DNA of 64,000 bases from Haloglomus salinum (GTDB lineage: Archaea; Halobacteriota; Halobacteria; Halobacteriales; Haloarculaceae), in assembly GCF_024298825.1 (NCBI RefSeq), contig NZ_CP101153.1:1736001-1800000 (forward strand), written 5' to 3'. Below the pieces are notes generated by a model that was not told the DNA's origin, searched no databases, and saw only the letters and a program-made list of their open reading frames with translations. How positions within the stretch are numbered: the first letter of the stretch is position 1; each line of letters opens with the position of its first letter. The position numbers and the translations under genes were made by a program. Positions 45,351-56,300 of this stretch are shown here, one piece after another.

Positions 45351-47474
45351 TCAGTCAGCCGCGTCGGCGGTCACTTCACTCTCTGTACTCGTGTTCTGGC
45401 CGCGGATCTCGAACGCGACCGGCATCGCCCGCCGGCCGAAGGCTTGGCCGAGCGAATACGCGAACTGGAGGTCGCGTTTCGAGAGGGTCCAGTCCTCCGG
45501 GTCCGCCTCCAGGGCGTCCAGTAGCCGGTCGACGACCTCCGGGTAGAGGATGTCGGACGAGTAGTCGTCTTCGGCGGCGTATATCTTCGCCTTCTCCAGT
45601 GCCGTCCGGACGGCCTGCGACAGCCCACGCGCGGTGATTTCGTCGGCCGGCGTCCGGATGTCGAGCGGGCGGCCGACGTTGCGCTCGTTCTCCTGATACC
45701 AGCTGACCTGGCCGACGAGGACGCCGGCGAGGAAGGCCCCTCGTCGCTCGGGATCCTCCTGCAGTAGTGGGCGGTCAAGAAACGATTCCAGTCGCCGCTC
45801 GCGAATCGTATCGATGTCTGTGGGTTCGGATTGCTCGGTCATGGTCGTCCATTCGGTCGTGGGTGCGGGCTCGACCGGTGGAATACCGTCAACGAGACCC
45901 GCCCGCGAAAGGCTCTCTAACTGTGCGAGTTGCATCCCAGCGAGTTGCGAGGGGACTGGGTCTGTTCCGTCGAACTCGTCGCTGAATCGCTGCATGTACT
46001 CCTCGAAGAGCGTCTCCGCGCGCAGTGGCTCTCCGGCGAGGAGTCGGTGATCGGCGACGCGGCGGAAGTCGTCACCGACCTTGTCGGTATCACGTCGCTG
46101 GAAGCCGGCATCGATGAACGCTCCTAACAGGATGTCCTTCGTCGCACGGCGTCGCCGCGCGGTTTCTCCAGGCCCCTCGGTGTCGATTTCGAGAAGCGGC
46201 CAGTTGGTCGGAGCTCCGAAGTTGCTCCGGGCGGGAGCGAACGAGGGCCCCGCGAGCGTCGCCAACAGGGCGTCGGCGAGTTGGCGGGCGTGATACATCG
46301 TGACGGCATTCGACTCGGCGACGACGTGTTTGTCGTCCCCGATGGGCATCGTCAGCAGGTAGTATCGGAGTTCCTGCTCGGCCAATTCGGGAGCGTACTC
46401 CTCGAGGTCGTACGTCACGACACCCATCGGCGGTTCCTTCTTGTTCTGCTCGACATCCAACGACTGGATGGCCCGATACAGGGCGCTAGCCTTCTCGGGG
46501 GTGAGTTCTCCAGTGAAGTACGGGAGGGCGTACACCTCCATCCCCCCGCGCCGCATCACCGTCTTCTCCAGCAGGTCCTCGGCCTTCTTGAACAACATCG
46601 CCGTCTCGGCGGAGACCGGGTAGTTCCGCCAGGACTGCGTTCGGTCGAGGGATGGCTGGTTGTCCGGGTGCTTGACCGAGAACAGTCCGAACGGGCTCTG
46701 TGGCGTTCCGACGAGGGTGTCCTCGCTTCCGTTCACTGCGTCGACACCCGGGCCGCGTGAGATTCTCGACCCGCCGATGTTCTTGTCCGCCATATTCTCA
46801 CCGGCGTAGCGCCGCATCGCCTCGTTCATCACCGGCAAGCCGTCCGGATACAGCCACTGGACGCCATCGGGGCCGTCGTAGTCCTCGAGGTCGCTCGTAT
46901 CGAGCCTAACGGCGACGGTCACCACCCGCTCGGCCGTTCCAGCGAGGAGTTCTTCGGTCACGTCGGCTATCTCGTCCAGTGTCTCGTCATCCCCGAGCAC
47001 GTCGGTGACCGCCTCGACGACCCAGCCATCGGGGTGCCCGTCGTCGCTCTCGAAGACGCTGCGGACGGAATCGTAGCCGCACCAGTCTCCGAGTCGGCTT
47101 ACGTATGTATTCGCGAATGAGTCAGGGGAATTGCCGGTCTTCGAGCCGATCTGGGTGATGCTATAATCTCTCCCCTTACCGGCCGGGTTCTTCGAGACAG
47201 CCAAGGCCTCGACGATGTCCTTGGTCAGTGTGTCGACCGTCACGTCCCACGATGAGGCGGGGTCGTCGTCGGTGAGGTCGATTCTGACCGTGACGTATTC
47301 CCCGTCCAGGTAGTCGTCCAGTGTCGAACCGGTGCGGAACAGCCCGTCGTCGCTGGCCCCCACGGCGAGAACGCCGTACATCGCCATGATATCGGGGAGT
47401 TCCACGGGGGCGCGCCCGTGTTCCCAGAAGTCCCCGATGGCCTGCTCGAAGGCTTCTACATCGACATCGCTCAC
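45351..47474 (-). CDS. cas8b: Cas8b large Cascade subunit
   Basis: 707 aa, the length and layout of haloarchaeal Cas8b (Csh1), which contacts the PAM and Cas3. Overlaps the cas6 stop by 4 bp. Recognised by operon position and by patterns such as NMADKNIGGSRISRGPGVDAVNG, GTPQSPFGLFSVKHPDN and the C-terminal YSLGQAFGRRAMPVAFEIRG; there is no HD or zinc-finger domain, which argues against Cas10d/Cas8a types. Confidence 0.88.
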   Translation of the reverse strand: MSDVDVEAFEQAIGDFWEHGRAPVELPDIMAMYGVLAVGASDDGLFRTGSTLDDYLDGEYVTVRIDLTDDDPASSWDVTVDTLTKDIVEALAVSKNPAGKGRDYSITQIGSKTGNSPDSFANTYVSRLGDWCGYDSVRSVFESDDGHPDGWVVEAVTDVLGDDETLDEIADVTEELLAGTAERVVTVAVRLDTSDLEDYDGPDGVQWLYPDGLPVMNEAMRRYAGENMADKNIGGSRISRGPGVDAVNGSEDTLVGTPQSPFGLFSVKHPDNQPSLDRTQSWRNYPVSAETAMLFKKAEDLLEKTVMRRGGMEVYALPYFTGELTPEKASALYRAIQSLDVEQNKKEPPMGVVTYDLEEYAPELAEQELRYYLLTMPIGDDKHVVAESNAVTMYHARQLADALLATLAGPSFAPARSNFGAPTNWPLLEIDTEGPGETARRRRATKDILLGAFIDAGFQRRDTDKVGDDFRRVADHRLLAGEPLRAETLFEEYMQRFSDEFDGTDPVPSQLAGMQLAQLESLSRAGLVDGIPPVEPAPTTEWTTMTEQSEPTDIDTIRERRLESFLDRPLLQEDPERRGAFLAGVLVGQVSWYQENERNVGRPLDIRTPADEITARGLSQAVRTALEKAKIYAAEDDYSSDILYPEVVDRLLDALEADPEDWTLSKRDLQFAYSLGQAFGRRAMPVAFEIRGQNTSTESEVTADAAD

Positions 47475-48265
47475 GCTGGTTCACCCGTCGGGAGCGTCTT
47501 GTCTTCGATATTGAGGAAGCCGAGCCCGAGCGCGTTCCGCTCGCCGATTCCGGTGTCGAGTGCGAGGTTCAGATGGCGGCGGTGGTCGTCGTCGCGAACG
47601 CGATACCCGAACCGCCACTTGCTCAGAACGACCTCGCGCTGTTCTCCCTCCGAAACCGTCAGCGGGAGCGCGTACGTCTTCAGGAGTTCGTACTCCTCGA
47701 ACAGGTCGCCATCGCTGTCCGAGGGCCCCGGGAGGTAGTCGGGCTGAAAGCGATTGTGCTTCCGGTCGAGGTTGTTCACCAGCTGCGTCTGGAACGGTTC
47801 GGTCGAATACTCCGGCCGCCAGAAGAGCGACTCGCCATCGCTCTCGTCGGCGATACCGTACTCGTCCTGTCGCCAGGGTGGAATCCGGACGAGGACGCCA
47901 GAACCTGTCTCGAGTGTCCCTGTCGAGCCCGGCTCTCCCACGTCCGGCGAGAGCGGGACGACCTCTTCGATACGGAACCGCATCTCACCGACATTGAACT
48001 CACGGTCGGCGACGAGACCATCGGCGACGGCCTGGAGGACATCGCGATCGGCCGCAGCGACGAGGACGTGTCGCTGATCACCGGTCTCTATCTCTCCCCA
48101 CGGGAATATCTGCGAGTTGCAGATTCCAGGCGGCCGACCGCTGTCGTGGAGGTCGTCGAACTCGGAACGGTCGAGTCCCTTCCAGAGCCGGCCCCGCAGT
48201 TTGTGATGCGCCGCGTTGTTGTACCGGGCATCCGCCGTCGCCCGAAGTCGTATCAGGAGACGCAC
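47471..48265 (-). CDS. cas6: Cas6 pre-crRNA endoribonuclease
   Basis: 264 aa, first gene of the interference operon. Two ferredoxin-like folds; the C-terminal Gly-rich loop GIGERNALGLGFLNI is the RNA-binding signature. Histidines H20 and H21 in YNNAAHHKLRGRLW are candidate active-site residues. Cleaves each repeat to leave an 8-nt 5' handle, here predicted GUUGAAGC. A TATA-like element about 20-26 bp upstream (48284-48291) makes the operon leaderless. Confidence 0.93.
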   Translation of the reverse strand: MRLLIRLRATADARYNNAAHHKLRGRLWKGLDRSEFDDLHDSGRPPGICNSQIFPWGEIETGDQRHVLVAAADRDVLQAVADGLVADREFNVGEMRFRIEEVVPLSPDVGEPGSTGTLETGSGVLVRIPPWRQDEYGIADESDGESLFWRPEYSTEPFQTQLVNNLDRKHNRFQPDYLPGPSDSDGDLFEEYELLKTYALPLTVSEGEQREVVLSKWRFGYRVRDDDHRRHLNLALDTGIGERNALGLGFLNIEDKTLPTGEPA

Positions 48266-48413
48266 TGATTCCCGTCCCCCGGATAGTATACCAATTCAGT
48301 CATACGGTGCAGACCACGATTCCGTCGTGGGGGTGTTAACTCTAGGCGTGGAGTATATCGATGGATGCTAACCAGCAACAAGGTTATCAGTCCGGCCTCC
48401 TGCGTCTATCATC
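48266..48413. promoter_or_regulatory. Divergent promoter region between cas6 and cas4 operons
   Basis: 148 bp. GATAGTATACC at 48282-48292 gives a minus-strand TATA for cas6. On the plus strand AGTATATCG (about 48354) or AAGGTTATCAG (about 48380-48390) could serve cas4. The hairpin CCACGA-TTCCG-TCGTGG at 48314-48330 lies midway and is a candidate operator for coordinated control of both operons. Confidence 0.55.
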
Positions 48414-48980
48414 ATGGACTCAGTGGGGTGGGAGGGCGACAGTGTCGTCCAGCGATACATCGCTCGGGAACGCGATACACACCGCGAGCCTCGGGTCCGT
48501 ATCACCGGGCTGATGATGCAATATCACGAAGTGTGTACGCGGGAACTGTGGTTCTTCTCGCGAGGTGTGGATATTGACCGAGAAACATCCAACATCCAAC
48601 GAGGCACGCACATCGACGAGACGAGTTATGAAGGGCAGCGGCGGTCATTCAGTATCAATGGCCGTATCGTCTTAGATATGCTCGATTCCGGGGAGGTGAT
48701 GGAAGTGAAAGCCTCCTCGGCATTAGAGGCGCCAGCGAAACTTCAACTTCTCTACTACCTCTGGTATCTGGACGAGATTTTGGATATCGAGCGTGACGGA
48801 GTGCTTGCATATCCGGCAGAGCGTAAACGCGAGCCTGTCGAACTCGATGCGGACTCACGTGAATGGGTCGAAGAATCGATTCGCGGTGTCATTCAGACGG
48901 TAGAACGAGACGAACCGCCCGAACTCGAGAAGAAGCCGTACTGTGACAGCTGTCTGTATCAGGACATCTGCTGGGTGTAA
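48414..48980 (+). CDS. cas4: Cas4 RecB-like exonuclease
   Basis: 188 aa. Fe-S cysteines C41 (YHEVCTRELWFF) and C177, C180, C186 (YCDSCLYQDICWV); RecB nuclease motif GEVMEVKASS with the preceding GRIVLDML. Cas4 trims prespacers and selects PAM-proper ends for Cas1-Cas2. Starts the rightward adaptation operon, with 2 bp between its stop and cas1. Confidence 0.92.
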   Translation: MDSVGWEGDSVVQRYIARERDTHREPRVRITGLMMQYHEVCTRELWFFSRGVDIDRETSNIQRGTHIDETSYEGQRRSFSINGRIVLDMLDSGEVMEVKASSALEAPAKLQLLYYLWYLDEILDIERDGVLAYPAERKREPVELDADSREWVEESIRGVIQTVERDEPPELEKKPYCDSCLYQDICWV

Positions 48981-48982
48981 CG

Positions 48983-49984
48983 ATGACGAAGCCCAATCAC
49001 CATATCTTCGCCGACGGGGATCTCAAACGGAACGAAGGGACACTCCGAATCGATACTCTGGATGGAGAGACGGAATACCTTCCAGTGGAGAGCGTCGACA
49101 CGCTATACCTGCATGGACAAATAACGTTTAACACTAGGGCTCTGGGGTTGCTGAACGAACACGGCATCCCCGTACACGTATTTGGTTGGAAGGACCACTA
49201 TCGGGGCTCGTACCTACCGAAGCGGGATCACATTTCCGGAGACACGGTCGTGCAACAGGTCCGGGCGTACGACGACCCGGCACGGCGATTGAGCATTGCT
49301 GAGGATTTCGTAGCGGCTAGTATCCATAACATGCGGGCAAACGTGCGATACTACGATGATAAGCGGGGCGATTTTACGGGGGCACTGAACCGGCTCGAAG
49401 GTTTGAAGCAACGAGTCTGCGACGATGATAGGGACTCTATCGACGAACTCAGGGGAATCGAAGCAACAGCGCGGAAGGCATACTACCGCTGTTTTGATAC
49501 CATTCTCAGAGACCCATTCGAGCTGACGCAGCGTGAGTACAATCCACCAACTAGTGAGGCAAATGCGTTGATATCGTTCCTCAATGGAATGGTCTACACG
49601 TCCTGTGTCTCTGCCATTCGGCAGACTGCTCTGGATCCAACTGTCGGGTTCCTCCACGAGCCTGGAGAGAGACGTTTCACCCTCTCACTCGATATCGCGG
49701 ATATATTCAAACCCCTCCTCGCCGACCGCGTCGCGTTCCGAGTGGTGAATCGGCAACATATCAGCATCGATGATTTCGAGTCCGAACTGGAAGGCTGCCT
49801 CCTCTCGGAAGACGGCCGTCTGGCAGTACTTGAGGAATTCGAGAAGATGTTGGACGAAACAATCGAACATCCGAGGCTCAACCGGAAAGTTAGCTACAAA
49901 ACGCTCGTCCGCACGGACGTGTACAGCCTGAAGAAGCATCTCATCGCGAACGAACCGTATCGGGCCACTGAGAGGTGGTGGTGA
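48983..49984 (+). CDS. cas1: Cas1 integrase
   Basis: 333 aa. Metal ligands E160 (RGIEATARKAYY), H225 (VGFLHEPGER) and D240 (LSLDIADIFKP) are conserved. N-terminal beta domain with VESVDTLYLHGQI is type I-B-like. Catalyses integration of new spacers beside the leader. Codon use is slightly more A/T-rich than the interference operon, possibly a different history. Confidence 0.95.
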   Translation: MTKPNHHIFADGDLKRNEGTLRIDTLDGETEYLPVESVDTLYLHGQITFNTRALGLLNEHGIPVHVFGWKDHYRGSYLPKRDHISGDTVVQQVRAYDDPARRLSIAEDFVAASIHNMRANVRYYDDKRGDFTGALNRLEGLKQRVCDDDRDSIDELRGIEATARKAYYRCFDTILRDPFELTQREYNPPTSEANALISFLNGMVYTSCVSAIRQTALDPTVGFLHEPGERRFTLSLDIADIFKPLLADRVAFRVVNRQHISIDDFESELEGCLLSEDGRLAVLEEFEKMLDETIEHPRLNRKVSYKTLVRTDVYSLKKHLIANEPYRATERWW

Positions 49985-50245
49985 GTGCTCGTTATCGTCG
50001 TATACGACGTGCCTGCGGAGCGGACGCGGGTCTACCGCAAACTGCTCCGGCAGAAGTTGGAACACATCCAGAACTCGGTCTTCTACGGCAACCTGACTGA
50101 AGGCCAGGTGACGAAATTAAAGAACCAAATCGACGACCAACTCGTGCCAGAGGACTCGGTAATGGTATTCGAGGCCGAAACGCAGGACTACGTCGATTAT
50201 ACAGTGTTTGGAAGCGCTGAGAGGCCGGGAAGCCGGTTCACATAG
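49985..50245 (+). CDS. cas2: Cas2 structural/adaptation protein
   Basis: 86 aa. GTG start immediately after the cas1 TGA. MLVIVVYDVPAERTRVYRKLLRQ and FEHIQNSVFYGN-like pattern (LEHIQNSVFYGNLTEG) are typical of Cas2. Bridges two Cas1 dimers. The large array's leader starts 7 bp after its stop. Confidence 0.95.
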   Translation: MLVIVVYDVPAERTRVYRKLLRQKLEHIQNSVFYGNLTEGQVTKLKNQIDDQLVPEDSVMVFEAETQDYVDYTVFGSAERPGSRFT

Positions 50246-50252
50246 CTGCGAA

Positions 50253-50351
50253 TCCATCGACCCCCCGGGGTGTAGGCGGGAATTGGGGGTCGATGAAAAT
50301 CCTGATGAAGAACCGACCGTATAGAGCCTTATGCCCCGTCAATCAGGCATG
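50253..50351 (+). promoter_or_regulatory. Leader of the large CRISPR array
   Basis: 99 bp, aligned end to end with the leader of the small array despite opposite orientation. Candidate TATA element GTATAGAG at 50319-50326 lies about 30 bp before the first repeat. Ends CATG directly before the repeat. Confidence 0.85.
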
Positions 50352-53300
50352 GTTCCAGACGCACCTTTGAGGGGTTGAAGCGGTCTCAATCGATACCGAC
50401 CCGCTCGACGGTCCGCGCGTTCCAGACGCACCTTTGAGGGGTTGAAGCAGGACGCTCTCACGGGCGTCAGGCGGCTCGCTGACGGGTTCCAGACGCACCT
50501 TTGAGGGGTTGAAGCGTGCTTGAACTGCCGTTCGTGGATACGGTTGACATGGTTCCAGACGCACCTTTGAGGGGTTGAAGCTGTTTGTCCGGGCAGTTGC
50601 ACCCGTCGCCCCGGGCGTTCCAGACGCACCTTTGAGGGGTTGAAGCCAATCCTGAAAGTGGTGCTTGCCCGTCTTCGAGGCGTTCCAGACGCACCTTTGA
50701 GGGGTTGAAGCGAGTGCGAAGCGTGCGGCCACCGGCAGCGCGAGGTGGTTCCAGACGCACCTTTGAGGGGTTGAAGCATCCTCGAAACCGTCCGGCGTGG
50801 CCTTGACGAGTGGTTCCAGACGCACCTTTGAGGGGTTGAAGCAGCGCCCACGTCGAGCAGGCCCTGACCGAGGGCGAGGTTCCAGACGCACCTTTGAGGG
50901 GTTGAAGCCAACGCGGCCATTTCTTTGGCAGACAGGGCAACAAGGTTCCAGACGCACCTTTGAGGGGTTGAAGCGTGGACCAGCCTGGGCGGATGCAGAA
51001 CCACCTTGTTCCAGACGCACCTTTGAGGGGTTGAAGCGGGCACCCGCTGTCGACGTGCGAGAGCAGTTCCTGCGTTCCAGACGCACCTTTGAGGGGTTGA
51101 AGCGTCCGCTTCGACAAGTTCGCGGAGGGCAACTGGCTGTTCCAGACGCACCTTTGAGGGGTTGAAGCAGCGTGGCCGGTGGTCCGGCTTCGCGGGGTTC
51201 AATCGTTCCAGACGCACCTTTGAGGGGTTGAAGCCTCCGCGGATTCGGATGTGGACATGGGTGTGTATGTGTTCCAGACGCACCTTTGAGGGGTTGAAGC
51301 GACCGGGAACGACGACGAACAGACGGGGGCACCACCGTTCCAGACGCACCTTTGAGGGGTTGAAGCAGCGCGTTGCTGTGGAGGTCGCCCCGGGAGCCGT
51401 TGTTCCAGACGCACCTTTGAGGGGTTGAAGCAGTTGGGACAGTACGCTGGTGTGGTTGTCACCCTGTTCCAGACGCACCTTTGAGGGGTTGAAGCTGTCC
51501 CCGAACGACCACCACGCATCGCTGTGGCGTTCCAGACGCACCTTTGAGGGGTTGAAGCGAGTGCAAACTCTGCGGGGATGAATTCGAAGAATGGTTCCAG
51601 ACGCACCTTTGAGGGGTTGAAGCAACTATGGCGGAGAAGTGTGGAAATTCGGGTTTAGGTTCCAGACGCACCTTTGAGGGGTTGAAGCTCCCTGGAATAT
51701 TCGGGAAGCGATTGACGATTTGCTCTTGTTCCAGACGCACCTTTGAGGGGTTGAAGCGAGCGACGGCGTAGAGTTGCCGCCGCCGGACGCTTCGTTCCAG
51801 ACGCACCTTTGAGGGGTTGAAGCAGAGCCAGGAACGAGATGGTCTCGACGAGGGCCTTCGTTCCAGACGCACCTTTGAGGGGTTGAAGCGTCCGCGTCAA
51901 GGCGACGGCGACCACGGCGGAGTTCCAGACGCACCTTTGAGGGGTTGAAGCTCCCGGATGTCGTGGATGAGGCGGCGGTTCAGCTTTGTTCCAGACGCAC
52001 CTTTGAGGGGTTGAAGCGGTGTGCCCGCACCCGCTCGGGCGTTCCGTCCGCAGTTCCAGACGCACCTTTGAGGGGTTGAAGCAGCCAGCACTGCGACTTC
52101 GACGAGCTGGGCGACACGTTCCAGACGCACCTTTGAGGGGTTGAAGCGGCTACACCGGCCACGACAAGCGCGTCAACACCGAGTTCCAGACGCACCTTTG
52201 AGGGGTTGAAGCTCGGATGGAGCGAACGTGGCCGTCGTGGCGGCCGGGTTCCAGACGCACCTTTGAGGGGTTGAAGCGCGCACGCGGCGCAGATGTGGCC
52301 GGTGTCGGCCTGCGTTCCAGACGCACCTTTGAGGGGTTGAAGCGGATACACCGCGCGGGCCGCCGCCTCCAGGACCTCCTGTTCCAGACGCACCTTTGAG
52401 GGGTTGAAGCTCGATGCGGGCGGTCATGCCGGCTCAGCCACCTCGTTCCAGACGCACCTTTGAGGGGTTGAAGCTGGAAGTAGTCGCCTTCGTCCTTGTA
52501 GCCGAGAATGTTCCAGACGCACCTTTGAGGGGTTGAAGCGATCGCTACAGCGAGGTGATGGGCGAGGTCGACGAGGTTCCAGACGCACCTTTGAGGGGTT
52601 GAAGCGACTGGGCGCGCCGGATGGAGAACGGCGACCCCATGTTCCAGACGCACCTTTGAGGGGTTGAAGCTCGCAGCCCCGGTGGACAGTGAGCAACCGC
52701 GAGGTTCCAGACGCACCTTTGAGGGGTTGAAGCAGCTGGCCGCGCGATTCCTCCTGCCCGCGTTCGCGCGTTCCAGACGCACCTTTGAGGGGTTGAAGCG
52801 ACATCCCGCAGATGCAGGCCGCGCTCCGGCGCATCGTTCCAGACGCACCTTTGAGGGGTTGAAGCGAAATCGACTACTCCTGGACCGTCGAGGGGAGCGC
52901 CGGTTCCAGACGCACCTTTGAGGGGTTGAAGCTGGGGCAACCACCACAGCGAACCGGACGTGTGCGGGTTCCAGACGCACCTTTGAGGGGTTGAAGCGGC
53001 CTCGTGGAGGACCTCGCGCGGTTCGAGGACCGTTCCAGACGCACCTTTGAGGGGTTGAAGCTTCGGCTATGAGTCTACTCGCTGGGACCGCGAGGTTGTT
53101 CCAGACGCACCTTTGAGGGGTTGAAGCAACGTGGCGGCAGTCGGTGGGGTCGTGAATTTGACGAGTTCCAGACGCACCTTTGAGGGGTTGAAGCGCGAAA
53201 GCGGCGCTGTACTGCATCGTCGCGGCCATCGTTCCAGACGCACCTTTGAGGGGTTGAAGCGCCGTGACCTCGTCGGTGACGGCCGCCGACTCCGAGAGTT

Positions 53301-56300
53301 CCAGACGCACCTTTGAGGGGTTGAAGCCACCTCGTCGAGCGGCAGGTGGACGTCCGGACCATGGTTCCAGACGCACCTTTGAGGGGTTGAAGCTCGAGCA
53401 TCCTCATCTCGGAGTTCGGCGCTATCCTGTTCCAGACGCACCTTTGAGGGGTTGAAGCTGCTCCGGCTGCGGATACGGCCCCGCGACTCGCCGGTTCCAG
53501 ACGCACCTTTGAGGGGTTGAAGCTCATAGATTGTGTTCGTTTCGCCGCCAGCGAGGAGGTTCCAGACGCACCTTTGAGGGGTTGAAGCGAGCAGACGTTC
53601 ATCCTCGACGACCAGACGGGCGCGTTCCAGACGCACCTTTGAGGGGTTGAAGCGCATCCGATCCGCCAGCCGCCGCGCCCAGCGACCGTTCCAGACGCAC
53701 CTTTGAGGGGTTGAAGCGCCCGCCTCGCCACGGGGCGTGATTGTGGAGACGGTGTTCCAGACGCACCTTTGAGGGGTTGAAGCGAGCGAGACGGCGTCCC
53801 GCTCGTCCGGTGCGAGGCCTGTTCCAGACGCACCTTTGAGGGGTTGAAGCCTCGACCGCGAGCAGGCACAGGACCACGCCACGGTCGTTCCAGACGCACC
53901 TTTGAGGGGTTGAAGCTGACGGCTCGGGTCGGTTGACCTGCGCCGTTACTATTTAAGAGAAGATGACACGTTCCAGACGCACCTTTGAGGGGTTGAAGCA
54001 GGGCGACGAGTACGCCTATCGTCCCACCCACCGGGTTCCAGACGCACCTTTGAGGGGTTGAAGCGTCAGGGCCTGCTCGATCTCCGAGTGGCCCATCGCT
54101 GTTCCAGACGCACCTTTGAGGGGTTGAAGCATCGGGCACGGGGACTACCCGTTCACGCCGTTCGCGGTTCCAGACGCACCTTTGAGGGGTTGAAGCCTCG
54201 CCATCAACGGCCGCCCGGACGCGACCGGCGCGTGTTCCAGACGCACCTTTGAGGGGTTGAAGCATCGGGCACGGGGACTACCCGTTCACGCCGTTCGCGG
54301 TTCCAGACGCACCTTTGAGGGGTTGAAGCCTCGCCATCAACGGCCGCCCGGACGCGACCGGCGCGTGTTCCAGACGCACCTTTGAGGGGTTGAAGCGTTA
54401 TCGTCGCCGGGATGACGATGGGGATGGCTGCGGTTCCAGACGCACCTTTGAGGGGTTGAAGCGCCATCCGAGATCTCCAGCCGGCCGAGGACCTGGTTCC
54501 AGACGCACCTTTGAGGGGTTGAAGCTCCCGGTCGCAGCATCCAACCCACCGGCGATGTCCGGTTCCAGACGCACCTTTGAGGGGTTGAAGCAACCAATTC
54601 TACGACGTGACTGAGCGCCAGGTCGGTTCCAGACGCACCTTTGAGGGGTTGAAGCTGGCGACGGACATGCGCCACCTCGAAGAGCTGGTGTTCCAGACGC
54701 ACCTTTGAGGGGTTGAAGCGGCCCCTTCTCGCGGTAGACATCAACCAGCCCCGCCTGTTCCAGACGCACCTTTGAGGGGTTGAAGCAGACGGATGCCGAA
54801 CGGCATGTGCCCGGACTGCGTTGTTCCAGACGCACCTTTGAGGGGTTGAAGCTCGCAAAAAAGTCGTTAATTGGCCCCTGAATCCGCAGTTCCAGACGCA
54901 CCTTTGAGGGGTTGAAGCGAACACGCAGGTCCAGGCTGTCGACACCGACACCGGGTTCCAGACGCACCTTTGAGGGGTTGAAGCGATAGAGAAAACCTGC
55001 ATCGCGCCCCACCCTGCCCGGTTCCAGACGCACCTTTGAGGGGTTGAAGCGTTCGCCTGGTCGTCCGACCGCTCGGGGTCGCGGGTTCCAGACGCACCTT
55101 TGAGGGGTTGAAGCACGCCCATCCGATACTGGGCGGCAAGATACGTCAGGTTCCAGACGCACCTTTGAGGGGTTGAAGCGTCACGCGGCGCGGGCCAGCA
55201 CGTCCAGCTCGACCGTTCCAGACGCACCTTTGAGGGGTTGAAGCTAGTTTTCAGAATAAATGCGTGATATGGTAAAGCGGTTCCAGACGCACCTTTGAGG
55301 GGTTGAAGCTGTTCTGTGGTCACTCTGAACAGAGAACGAACAACCGTTCCAGACGCACCTTTGAGGGGTTGAAGCGGGCCCGCGACGACCGAGCGGTTGC
55401 CCTCGGTGTGTTCCAGACGCACCTTTGAGGGGTTGAAGCGTCGCCACCGTCTACATCGCCGATAACGGCCACACGTTCCAGACGCACCTTTGAGGGGTTG
55501 AAGCTCCGCGGGCAAGCGGTCGACCACCAGGAGCAGGATGTTCCAGACGCACCTTTGAGGGGTTGAAGCACCGGCGACGGCTACCGCGTCACCGTCCGCG
55601 ACGGGTTCCAGACGCACCTTTGAGGGGTTGAAGCCAGAGCAGGTCCCCGAGTTCCTCCGCGACGACGGCGTTCCAGACGCACCTTTGAGGGGTTGAAGCT
55701 GCGGACCGATTCCAGCACGGTCGAGCGCCTTCTTGGTTCCAGACGCACCTTTGAGGGGTTGAAGCAGCAACAGCTACCCGCCCGCACTGTAAAACTGAGG
55801 GGTTCCAGACGCACCTTTGAGGGGTTGAAGCTGCTTGTCGCAGATTTCACGACCGAACCAGATTGCGTTCCAGACGCACCTTTGAGGGGTTGAAGCTGTC
55901 CGCCGTATCGGGTGCCGGGCCTCTTGCGCGTGTTCCAGACGCACCTTTGAGGGGTTGAAGCTCAGCGATGTAGGAACCGAGGTTGCCGATGGGTCCGGTT
56001 CCAGACGCACCTTTGAGGGGTTGAAGCGTGTTCACCATCCCCTGGACGATGGTCTCGGTATGTTCCAGACGCACCTTTGAGGGGTTGAAGCTCGATGATG
56101 GCCTCGCAGCTGGAGAAGACACAGCGTTCCAGACGCACCTTTGAGGGGTTGAAGCGAGGGCATCCTGCTCTCCGACGGGCTCCCCGAGAACGTTCCAGAC
56201 GCACCTTTGAGGGGTTGAAGCACACCCTCCTGAGCGGCGGGAGCGCCGCTCTCGACGTTCCAGACGCACCTTTGAGGGGTTGAAGCGCGACTGCTGTGTA

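Noticed and set aside
5144-48293. Shared GATAGTATACCA at 5144-5155 and 48282-48293
   Set aside because: A 12-bp match containing a palindromic GTATAC TATA-like core; the first site lies in a non-promoter setting, so probably chance.
40806-50245. Alternative classification as type I-D or I-A
   Set aside because: There is no Cas10d-like large subunit, and Cas3 has fused HD and helicase; Cas8b plus Csh2-type Cas7 and Cas5 fit type I-B.
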